Shown here in pieces: positions 54,640 through 64,000 of a stretch of DNA of 64,000 bases. Numbering within the stretch: position 1 is the first letter of the stretch; every line of letters starts with the position of its first letter. The DNA comes from Chara braunii (taxonomy: Eukaryota; Streptophyta; Charophyceae; Charales; Characeae), in contig BFEA01000013.1 of assembly GCA_003427395.1 (NCBI GenBank), positions 2,862,880-2,926,879 of the forward strand, in the 5' to 3' direction. The notes under the pieces are model-generated. The model was not told the DNA's origin, searched no databases, and saw nothing but the letters and a program-made list of their open reading frames with translations. Position numbers and translations under genes: made by a program.

Positions 54640-54866
54640 GGGTTATCCTGGGTCTGTGGGTCCCCGCCTGTCACCCACTTATTCAGGTGACCCAGGCGTA
54701 ACATTGACGTGCTCGTCACCCACCGAGGCTGACTCACCTAGACCCACCCTCATCCCACCCATGTCAGCTTATCAAGACCTATACCCGACCCAATGCCTCG
54801 TGGGTGGGGTGGGTGTAGGTGGGTGTGGGTCTGGGTACCCGTTGCTCATCTTTGAGCCGTGTCGCC
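54640..54866. repeat. CCCA/GGGT-rich dispersed repeat, copy 2
   Basis: Uninterrupted relative of 21,006-21,285. It shows that the adapter at 21,053 sits inside a repeat and that 23-70 bases around it are rearranged or duplicated in copy 1. Confidence 0.75.
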
Positions 54867-55289
54867 ACTACTGCAACCTGCATCCACACTATCGTGACAG
54901 ACGGAAGAAAAAACTGATTGCAACTCACCACAACCACCTTGGCACGCATTGGGGTCTTGTCGCGTCTATCACACAAGGGCAGATAAGTGTTGTGGAAAGA
55001 GCAGGAAACAAGCCACCTCCGACTCAAGGTGACCATAGTACAGTAATTGGCGAGACCATGGAGAAGTTCGGAGATATAAGACAGTTTCTCTGCAGATCTT
55101 GGAAATAAAAGATTACTTACAAAGGCACAGACCTCATGGAAAGGGTGGGTCAAGCACGGGGCACCACGGGTGGGGGACCTATGGGACGCAGAGGCTGGGT
55201 AGTGGAAAGGCGCGGATAGGATGAAGCAATGACTGCGGTACTGCCATTGTACGGAGGAGGCTTCGGGGGAATTGATTAAGAGCTTCCTA

Positions 55290-56003
55290 CTGGCATGGTA
55301 CTCTATTCCAAAAAGGGGCACAGTATTGAAGGAAGGAGATTGGGTCGGACTCCCCAGGGGCCCGAGTTCGGTTGGGATGGTGCACATGGTTTCAACGAGG
55401 TGCCCGTCGAGAGATACACGTTGGGGAGGAAGAACATCCTGATAGGGAGCAAACAACCTTTCTTTTGGGTTCGCAAAGATGAGGTGTTCCATATTAGGGT
55501 CATGCAGATCGCGGGGGAACAAAGGGTCTTCTGACCGATGACGTCAATAGCGGACCTGCCCATCGAACCCGAAGAATGACAGTGAAACCCGGGGGGGAGG
55601 GGCCGAAAGAGAGCAAGGACTGCATAACGGTCATTGAGCTTTACGAACATGAAGGTCAAAACGACTTATCGTACGTTGAGTCCCAAAAGGGAGCTTCGGA
55701 TCACAATCTGTGACATGTGGCAACGTCGTCTCAACGTAGATCTGGGTATCCTGCATCCCATCCAATGGTTCGCAAAACCAAATTACGGTCGACTGAGGTC
55801 TTGTCGCTGGAGTGGCAGGTGGCCCACCGATGCCTTCCGACGAACAACGGGCTGATCGACCACACCAGGCAGAAGCAGCAGATGTCAACACTGCCTTGAT
55901 GCACGAAGTTTCTGTGGAGCTACTTGTCGTGAAAGTGGATTGAGACAATCGAGCATCTTTTTTCTGCAGTGCCCCTCGTCAGTCCTATTGTGGGGATGGT
56001 GGA
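55290..56003 (+). pseudogene. Decayed LINE ORF2 C-terminus (zf-RVT)
   Basis: Plus-strand frames end in CQHCLDARSFCGATC, a shifted ETIEHLF, then LQCPSSVLLWGWW: the CxxC ... EHLFxxCP ... LWxW pattern of a zf-RVT finger (55,883-56,003). Upstream open pieces (55,295-55,534 and 55,634-55,855, with a Trp-rich segment) would be the RT connection region, but similarity is weak and frames are broken. Confidence 0.5.
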
Positions 56004-57929
56004 GTAGGATATGGGTGTAGATGATCCCTAGTACCGTTTGGCCATGGGAATGGAGAGCGTTGTTAATGGGACACTGGTCACAGTGTTGGATGACCTGTTG
56101 ACGGGAAACCTGTTCCAGGTGGGTAACAAAGGTGGTTAGGCAATCGGTACAAGCAAAAATTATTAATCAGTGGCAGACAGTCAGATAGCGAACGAGTTTC
56201 GTGCATACAAGGTAAGATGTTGCCAAAGTCGTTACACGTTTCTGCGAAGAATGGTTGAGAGGAAGAAGAAAGGGATGAATGGCAACCGTATCTTGGTTAG
56301 GGGATAACCTCCCAAAAGACAGAGGGGAGGCAGGGGAGAGGAACCTAGATACTACAAGCTTCCTTTTTGAGGTTGGGCTGCGATAGACACCGGCATCCCC
56401 CTAAAACCAACGACAGACTTTCGGAATCCTTTTGGTAATCGTACACCTACTTCTGACTTTAAACTTTATTTGTACGAATTACAAAATAAAATCGTTATAA
56501 TTGATAAACTCCAGTTTATTTAATTTGACAAAGAATTTCCTCTCCCTTTGCAGAAGCTGCCCACCGGCGCGATCACAAAAAAATCATTGACATTAGTACT
56601 TCGTTATTAATTAGGCGGAAATTTCATAGCAGTCTGTGAACTAATGAAAGTCTCCAAAGTTTACTTGCGTTTAACTAATTTCATATGTGCTGCTAACGTT
56701 TTTCTAAGTTTCTCTTTTCCGCTTTTAATTGCTCGTGGGACTCGACTTATCAAAGAATTGAAAAGATAGCGCAAACGCGAAGTTTTGAATTCCTAGTTTT
56801 TTACAAAACACAAAGGGTATAATGACCAAAATTGTCCAATTTTAGTGTAATTTTTTTATGGTTGTTTTTTTCCCTTACTTATTCATTTCGTGTTGCTTTT
56901 TTTTTTTTTTTTTTTTTTTCTAATATAAGGCGCTTTCATTTTAGTATTCTTTCTTAAACCACCACTACTCCCGATGTCAAAAACCTCGAGGAACCGGTAG
57001 CGCTATTTCACGAGGGGTACCGGTAACACAGAGTGCAAAGCCGGATGAATGGCAAAAATAAAATTTGCATCAAAAATTGGAAATGCGCTGAATCGGCGTG
57101 GCGATTATTTCACGATTATTTTTTTTTGTTTTTTTCCTAATAAATTTCTTTGAAAGATGACGATCCAATCTACGAGCCTTAATTGTTTTTCATAATTTTT
57201 GAAGAATTATTTCTGAGCATGAAAAATCGCCGAAGTTGCGGCTTTCAAATGACGGGATTGGACTCGCCGATAACGAATGGTCACCGCCCCTCCGTAAAAC
57301 CCAACCCTAACTCACAGGGTCGAGGGATTTCAATTGTTGGAGGACTGGCGGTGTAAGTGGAAATTGACCACTTGTTTTGAAAACCCTCTGTCCCATTTGG
57401 CATGAATGGTTCACCGATTTTGCGAAACTCTCTCATTCCTAAATGGGATTCCATTTCCAAGCGGGATTAGATTAACAGAATGTCCAACCACAAAATTGCG
57501 TTGGTTATTCTATACCGGAAAACTTTTTTTTCGTTTTCGTGATCCTCGCCAGGTAGGGAGATAACTAATAACACGCGAATTGACGGTGGTGAAGGTGATC
57601 AACCTAAGCACCAATCCAAGGCCGAGTACACCTAGGAAGGGTAAAGCGGACAACAACGGGAAGCACACCCAAGGAAGACAATAACGAAGGAGTGAACAAT
57701 GAATCCGAACGTGGGGAAGGAATGACGGAGAACACAAATGTGAGATGATATTAAAGGTGAACGATGAGCAGCGAAACCCAATGACACTAGACCTTTTGGA
57801 TGGCGAGCAAGAGTGTCATAGCGCGCGACCCACATGTGGTTGTAAGCGTCGTACCTGCATAGTCGTGTCACGCAAGAGTGTTTTCTTTGACGAACGAAGG
57901 TACCACTGCGGTCGTGTGCGCCAGTTACA
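56004..57929. other. No gene recognised
   Basis: AT-rich, with poly-T runs at about 56,894-56,920 and 57,118-57,128. ORFs are short and unlike known proteins. Confidence 0.45.
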
Positions 57930-58060
57930 CCTGTCATGGTACCTTGAGATAGAACAACACTTCGTGAGGTACAACTTACTTCTCCCCGAGGGGTTCTCAC
58001 CACCCTTAGGTAGGCATATCCCTGATGAGCAACTGACACACTTGCGAAGGTCTTTACTTG
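57930..58060 (-). repeat. LTR-like dispersed repeat, third copy (reverse)
   Basis: The reverse strand reads GGGATATGCC, AAGGGTGGTGAGAACCCC and AAGTAAGTTGTACCTC, as at 30,110-30,170 and 54,395-54,455. Confidence 0.5.
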
Positions 58061-60090
58061 CAATCGCAGAGGTAGGTCAATCGATGGACGTTTTCTCGAT
58101 CACTATAGCATAGGTATATGTGCATTAGAATGCCTAAGACTGACCCATATGAGCGTCGGGCTTCGGGCTGCTAATCTCCTTGATCGACTTCTTAACTAAG
58201 TCAACTTATGTGTCGAATCGTCGCGCTTGCAATAAAATGCTAAGTTATCGTCGTGTTCAGAACTATAACTTATTTTTGAGTGAAGACGGGGGATGTCACT
58301 CATATGTGAATAATAAATATAATAGCGGTGCATGAGCGACAACATAACGTTCAACCATGGCGAGGTGCTATGTGAAATTCTACAGTGCGCGTCCCCTTGG
58401 TGGAATGCGAACCCATCGTTCAACTAATAAATCTAAATGAGGAGTATAGTTCAGTCTGTTTGTGCTTGAGAGATGATAAACCCTCTCTTAGGAGAGCGAT
58501 CCCCTCAATTTCGAATGTTGAGGAGTCATGACCAAAGCCTCACGCCCACCTTGCAGAGGGGTTTGTGTTAAATTGAAAACATACTCATGATATTTTTTCC
58601 TATTTCAAGCAAAAAGACATTGTCAGAAGTTTAGAACCGTGGTTCTCGAATCAAGTCCCAACACGTTAGACAAAGAATGTGCACAACAGAGGACTCTGAA
58701 GAAAGAGGACGAGAGAAAATGGAAAGGCTAGATGAGTGGCAAGAATGAGACTACCGATACCATAAATCCGAAGACGGGACTCGTGACTAGTGGGATACAA
58801 AAACAAGTGGGAATGGCAACGAAAAAAGGTCACGATGGTACAAGGACTTAGACTAAACAAAGGGATGAGCGGATAACGGAGCGAGAAATAATTTGAGAGG
58901 AACCTGAGAAAAACGGGTTTCTTGTATTATCGGGAAACAGGGTATCGATGGGCAAAAAGGGTTTGAACAACTTCGTTCCAAAGCCGAAACGTAGGGAATG
59001 TAGTCACACATGACATATTAAAAATGCAAGGGCAACGGAGACCGTTTGCGTACGAAATTATTTTTATAAAGCAAGCGGGCGTCTCCGCTGGCACGACGGT
59101 AAGATGGCACATATGACAGCAAGATGGATAGGAGTATATCCAATAGGAATGGGACTGTCGTGGGAAAAAAATGACAAATAAAACGAGCAAGTTGAGATGG
59201 TCACGCCGTCCACGAGAACTCCATATGGGGGTTGCCGACACGACACCAGGAGGACGACACTATGACAAGGATTGAGTGAGCGGGATGAGAAAATAATAAG
59301 ATGGCCTCCCCTCTTAAAAGAGGAGGCCACAACTTAAAATGGCACAAGGATTTTGTGCTACAACAATTGGGGTCAACGAGAGGAAGGGAAATTATGTCAT
59401 TGTGCCATCGAAGGGGAGGGCACCTAAGTGCAGCATGAGGGAAGCCTAAGGGCAGGGAGACTAGGGAAATAGGGTATGGGAGGCTGAGGGGTGCAAATGG
59501 ACTGCTGAGCACTAGCCATACTAGTGCATATATACAATGAACATAAAAAATGGTAGCCACGTGAGTTTCGAAACAAAATAAGTTATGGTAGGGGTAAAAA
59601 ACATCCGATATCACGGCTTTTAGACCTTGAAATGAAGAAGGGACTTGAGCGGGGGTGCATAAGAACACAAGGGCTCTCATTTTGAAGGGCCCAAGTGCAG
59701 TGAACCTGAAAAATGTGGTTCTCGTGTTGCCCGAGATAAAACGGTCAGCAAAGGTGAAGAGAAAAGAGCCTAGAGGAAGAACGGGAGAGGTAGGAAAGTG
59801 TGGGAGTGGAAAAGGGGCAATCTACCATATCATGGTTAACTTGTCCCTTCCGAAAAATGCCTAGGTGCATAATACAGGTCTGCATCAAGTCTAGATGCAG
59901 TTGGGATTGAAACGGTGAAAAACGAATAATTGAAGCCCAAGGAAAACACATGTTTTGGATGCATCTTGTCATCGAGTTCACTTTGGAATGAATCGGGCAC
60001 AAAGGCATGGGGTTGGGAAGGTTCAGATATAACTTTCAATAAAAGTAGGAGACCGATGGCACCAAGAAATCAAAGTACAGAACTCGAAGA
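58061..60090. other. No gene recognised
   Basis: Several open frames of 60-160 codons exist on the minus strand (for example 59,680-59,201), but they are Ser/Leu/Pro/His-rich, overlap one another and show no motif. Confidence 0.4.
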
Positions 60091-60094
60091 GTGT

Positions 60095-61315
60095 ACCCTG
60101 CACCTTCCACCACTTTCTTTCTCCACCTCCATTTCTCATCCACCAAAGCCAAACAACTTCCACCTCGTTCCTCTTCCACCTCTATCACCCATCCGCCATA
60201 CCCAAACACCTTGAACCTTCTTCCTCCACCTCCATCACCCATCCACTATAGGTAAGCACATTCCACCTTCTTTCTCCCCCACCTCCATCACCCATCACCC
60301 ATCTGCCATAGCCAAGCACCTTCTACATTCTTCCTCCTCCTCCTCCATCACCCATTCACCACAACCAAGCACCTTTCACCTTCTTCCTTCTCCGCCTCCA
60401 TCACTCATCCACCGTAGCCGAGCAACTTCCACCTTCTTCCTCCTCCAACCCATCCACCATACCCGAGTATCTTCCACCTTCTTCCTCCTCCACCTCCATC
60501 ACCCATTTGCCATTGCCAAGCACCATGCACATTCTTTCTCCTCCACGTCCATCACCCATCTGCCCTAGCCAAGCACCTTCCACCTTCTTCCTCTTCTACC
60601 TCGATCACCCATCCACCATAGCCAAACACCTTTGCACCTTTTTCCTCCTCCACCTCCATCACTCATCCGCCCTTGCGAAGCACCTTCCAGCTTCTTCCTC
60701 CACCTCCATCACCCATCCCCCATAGCCAAGCACCTTTCATCGTCCTCCTCCGTCCCCCATGGCCAAACATGTAACACTCCTTCCTCCTCCACCTCCATCA
60801 CCCACCCACCATAGCCAACCACCTTGCACCTTTTTCCTCCTCCATATCCATCACCCATCCACCATAGCGAAATACCTTTCATGTTCTTCCTGCTCCATCT
60901 CCATCACCCATCAGCCATAGCCAAACATTTTTCACCCTCTCCCTCCTCCATCTCCATCAACCATAAGTCATAACCTAGAACGTTTAACCTCCTTCCTCCT
61001 CCATCTCTATCACCCATCGGCCATACCCAAGCACCTTGCACCTTCTTCCTCCTCCCTCTCCCTCTCCCATCCGCCATAACCAAGCACCTTCCACCTTCTT
61101 CCTCCTCCACCTCCATCACTCATCCACCATAGCCAAGCACTTTCCACCTCCCTCCTCCTCCATCTGCATCACCCATCCACTATAGCCAAGCACCTTCGAT
61201 CCTTCCTCCTCCTCCTTGATCACCCATCGGCCATAGCCAAGCACCTTGCACCTTCGTCCTCATCCGACTCATTGTCCGTCAGCCATAGCCAGGCGCCTTT
61301 TTCTACCTTGTCCTC
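60095..61315. repeat. CT-rich minisatellite, ~53-bp unit, about 22 copies
   Basis: Diverged units of the form CACCTCCATCACCCATCC-ACCATAGCCAAGCACC-TTCCACCTTCTTCCTCCT. Adjacent AGCCAA(G/A)CACC words start at 60,567, 60,620, 60,674 and 60,724 (steps of 50-54). Copies differ by many substitutions, so the array is old. Glu/Gly-rich or Pro/Ser-rich ORFs within it are by-products. Confidence 0.9.
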
Positions 61316-61393
61316 CTTAAGGCCTGGGGAATCTCCCTTGGGAGGGGGGATGAGCTAGGTAGGCGTTTGGTTTGAACCTAGTGGGTCTTTCTT

Positions 61394-61398
<5 letters not shown>

Positions 61399-61448
<50 letters not shown>
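61399..61448. repeat. (TC)n microsatellite
   Basis: About 25 TC dinucleotides preceded by TTTC repeats. Confidence 0.95.
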
Positions 61449-61451
<3 letters not shown>

Positions 61452-62521
61452 CATCTTTCCCACTCTCTTACTTCCCTCCCTTTCTAATTACCCTCCACCT
61501 GCATTCCGCCGCAATTTCATCTTTCTTTTCCTTTTTTCAATTTGGCTTGCGGCTAACCCTTCTCCAGTCTCTTGCTAATTGACAGGGAAATGAACAGTGA
61601 AAGAACTTTGATCCCACTTGGTGGAGAAAAAAAGCAAGGGGAGGGTTGTCGGTCCCTTGTGCCACCAGGAGGAAAAGACTTGAGATTGTGAGAGTTTGCT
61701 GAGAAAAGAAAAAGAAAGGTCAGTTGACTCGACCAACACCCCGAGTGCATGTGGAAGAGAAGAGGCTTGAGAAAGAGAACGAGTGAATAACATAAGGTAT
61801 GGGGGGAGGAAAAAAAACAAAGGAAAGGATAAACATACAGAGTGGATTTTGTGTTGACCTCGGAAGGGGTAGTCCTTGTCCACGTTTGTCTTGAATGTGC
61901 AAGTAAGTGATAGAACAAAGTTGTCTTGTTCAAAGCTGGATGTCAGCGAGGCTGGGTAACGAGAAAAAAATTTGACGGAAGGGATGGGTTGTGAATGAAA
62001 CGTTTGCTATAAATGATTTTGGTACCCAATGCTTAAAGTGGCATCCCCTTTGTTTAAGATATGAGACTTGAGGAAGAAAAAATGTTGAGTCGGATGAATG
62101 TTCGAGAGAATGAGGGAGTCCAGAGAATGTGTGGGAGGGCCCCTAAAAGGACTAAGGGGAGTATAAAGGGTCAATATAACCAAGTTTTAAGCACATGAAG
62201 TATGCACTTCATGAGTGAGATATAAGCATATTGTCGGTGAGACACCGACTCCGAGAAGCAAACAAGCCGCATAGCCGACCTGAGTGACGGAGGCATTTCC
62301 TCTCAACGGGCCAAGCAAAAACAAAATATACGATGGCAAGAGGTGGGGACGAAGGGCTACCCTCGTGATGTGAAAGAGTCGTGTATACGGTGTCGGGATC
62401 GGTGGGTCCCGAGATAAGTCTTGGCCGTCGAGAGGCGGTATTCCGCAGAATTGTGCACGACCGAGAAAACCGGAGGCAGGAAGGATAGAAAGCATTGAGG
62501 TACGGGCACTAGGAACGTGGA
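61449..62521. other. No gene recognised
   Basis: Purine-rich plus strand. Minus-strand ORFs (61,933-61,553 and overlapping frames) are Phe/Leu/Ser-rich and motif-free. Confidence 0.4.
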
Positions 62522-62522
62522 G

Positions 62523-63410
62523 GTTGCCCTGGTCGCCGGAGCCATGGGACCAAGGAAGGATTAGTAGAACGGCGAGCGGCGAGAGACCGCAAAAAAATAG
62601 CAAGGGCGGTCGTTCCCCTAAGAAGGAGAAGGACCGCCAGGAAAGTGTCGCCATGGGTCGCATGAGGCAGGGAGAAAAGACAGTAAGTAAGGTGCCGACG
62701 CATGAAGTTGTAGCCCGGGCCAAGAGGGCCACCGGGGCGCAATGTCAAGAAGGCCAAGGGGCCACAGACCAAGTAAGAACCCTCGTCCAGGGAGAACGGC
62801 GTGCGGGACATGAGGAGGATAAAGGGAAAGAGGCCGCCATGAGGAGGAAAAATGATAAGGTACCGGGGATCACCGGCGGGGCAGAGTGTCGAGGACCAGG
62901 GGCGGGACAAAGTGTCGGGGACCATCGGCGGGGCAAAGTGTCGAGGACCACGGGCGGGACAAAGTGTTGCCTTGGTCGCCGGAGCCATGGGACCAAGGAA
63001 GGATTAGTGGAACGGCGAGCGGCGAGAGACCGGAAGAAAATAGCAAGGGCGGCCATTCCCCTAAGAAGGAGAAGGACCGCCAGGAAAGTGACGCCATGGG
63101 TCGCATGAGGCAGGGAGAAAAGACAGTAAGTAAGGTGCCGACGTGTGAAGTTGTAGCCCGGGCCAAGAGGGCCACCGGGGCGCAATGTCAAGAAGGCCAA
63201 GGGGTCACAGGCCAAGTAAGAACCCGCGTCCGAGGAGAACGACGCGCGGGACATAAGGAGGACAAAGGGAAAGAGGCCGCCATAAGGCGGAAAAATAATA
63301 AGGTACCGAGGATCACCGGCGGGGCAGAGTGTCGAGGACCATCGGCGGGACAAAGTGTCGGGGACCATCGATGGGGCAAAGTGTCGAGGACCACGGGCGG
63401 GACAAAGTGT
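62523..63410. repeat. 443-bp tandem duplication
   Basis: GTTGCC(C/T)TGGTCGCCGGAGC starts at 62,523 and 62,966, and both copies run through GGACCGCCAGGAAAGTG, AGCCCGGGCCAAGAGGGCCA and the 26-bp GGGGACCA-type units. Divergence is a few percent. Both strands are open because the internal repeats lack stops. No protein family fits. Confidence 0.9.
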
Positions 63411-63470
63411 CGGGGACCACCGGCGGGGCAAAGTGTTGGGGACCACCGGCGGGACAAGTACCGGCGGGAC
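62880..63470. repeat. 26-bp GTGTCG(A/G)GGACCA minisatellite blocks
   Basis: Units like GTGTCGAGGACCACGGGCGG plus GACAAA: about three copies at 62,886-62,966 and five at 63,328-63,450. The second block extends on as GGACCACCGGCGGGACAAGT and shorter variants. Confidence 0.85.
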
Positions 63471-63479
63471 CACTAGTAG

Positions 63480-64000
63480 GACTAGTACCGGGGACTAATG
63501 TGGGAAAGTGGCGGGGACTTGTGGAGTCCCAAGGAAAAATTGTGATGTGCTGTGAGGCACAAATAATTAAAGAAAGATGCATCGCCAAGATCAAGGATCT
63601 TGACGACCAAGAATATTAGCACCACTAGCATGAGCACTAGTGGGAGCAAGCGGGAGGGCCAAAAGAAAAAGCAAAGTAAAAGAACGTGGAAGTAGAGGCA
63701 TGGGAGCAATCCGAAAAATCCCGGATTGGCCTCCCCCAAGAAAATGGAACTAGAAGGGACTCCATGAGAAAAATAGGCCTCCCGAAGAAAATCGGAATAT
63801 GGGGGCCTACCGTTTGGAAGAGAGAAAGGCAAACGGAGACTCCCTTGGGCATGGAGTGGCCACAAGTGCAGTCCGAGAAATAATGGACTGGCTCTTGGGC
63901 ATGGGAAGGGCCAAAACAAAGAGGAAACCTAGAAAAGGGCCTTAACGGCTAGTTGACACTTGGCATGCAAAAAGAAAAAGAAAAAGAAAAGGAAAAAGAA
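63480..64000. other. No gene recognised; A-rich end
   Basis: Includes CCTCCC(C/G)(A/G)AGAAAAT words at about 63,730 and 63,778 and ends in GAAAAAGAAAAA. No coding motif. Confidence 0.4.

Noticed and set aside
60036-61119. Glu/Gly-rich and Pro/Ser-rich ORFs around 60-61 kb
   Set aside because: By-products of the 53-bp minisatellite; both strands open, no motif, period not conserved as codons.
62187-63473. Long minus-strand ORFs of Pro/Arg/Leu-rich type (up to 242 codons)
   Set aside because: They follow the 443-bp duplication and 26-bp repeats on both strands, with no family resemblance.

Overview
The window is eukaryotic nuclear DNA of the green lineage, dominated by transposable elements. 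The main grounds are gypsy-type (Ty3) elements with a primer-binding site close to the plant initiator-Met type, plant-style LINEs ending in a zf-RVT finger, a hAT/DUF659 transposase relic, and a block of mitochondrial DNA with cox1 and a group II intron maturase. A charophyte alga such as Chara is my guess, not something the sequence proves. Nothing looks prokaryotic: there are no operons, ribosome binding sites or CRISPR arrays.

Layout. 1-1.3 kb: short minisatellites. 1.3-4.7 kb: minus-strand Ty3 relic A (protease, RT, RNase H, integrase, many frameshifts). 5.3-5.8 kb: one unassigned ORF. 6.07-20.6 kb: a nested pair of one Ty3 family on the minus strand. Element B lost everything downstream of its RT, and its 5' LTR was split by element C (10,974-19,990), which keeps both LTRs, PBS, PPT and a single-frame gag-pro-pol with stops and a protease deletion. 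20.6-20.9 kb: a SINE-like repeat. 21.05 kb: an exact 38-bp Nextera mate-pair junction adapter left in the assembly. 21.37-24.99 kb: the only convincing host coding sequence, a 1,207-codon terminal exon continuing an SF1 (UPF1/SEN1-like) helicase into a very long low-complexity tail.

25-33.8 kb: LINE fragments, tandem repeats, an LTR-like repeat with a Tat/Athila-like primer site, and a fold-back hairpin. 33.84-35.17 kb: mitochondrial insertion (cox1 exon, maturase C-terminus, intron domain V). 35.2-44 kb: a long minus-strand LINE, with ORF2 (endonuclease, RT, zf-RVT) and an unusual Gln-rich ORF1, interrupted by a 118-base poly-G run. 44.3-45.0 kb: a gag-like remnant. 45.7-52.8 kb: hAT-type transposon relic with TTCAAC-rich flanks. 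53-60 kb: AT-rich or unassigned DNA with repeat remnants. 60.1-61.3 kb: a CT-rich 53-bp minisatellite. 62.5-63.5 kb: a 443-bp tandem duplication.

There is no gene pathway to reconstruct. The window is a record of nested retrotransposition, organelle DNA transfer and decay around one partial host gene. I found no convincing new multi-gene system. The most informative signals are the helicase tail lying just right of an assembly adapter, the TGACGTGGC arrays in the Ty3 leader, the LINE ORF1 architecture and the hAT flanks.
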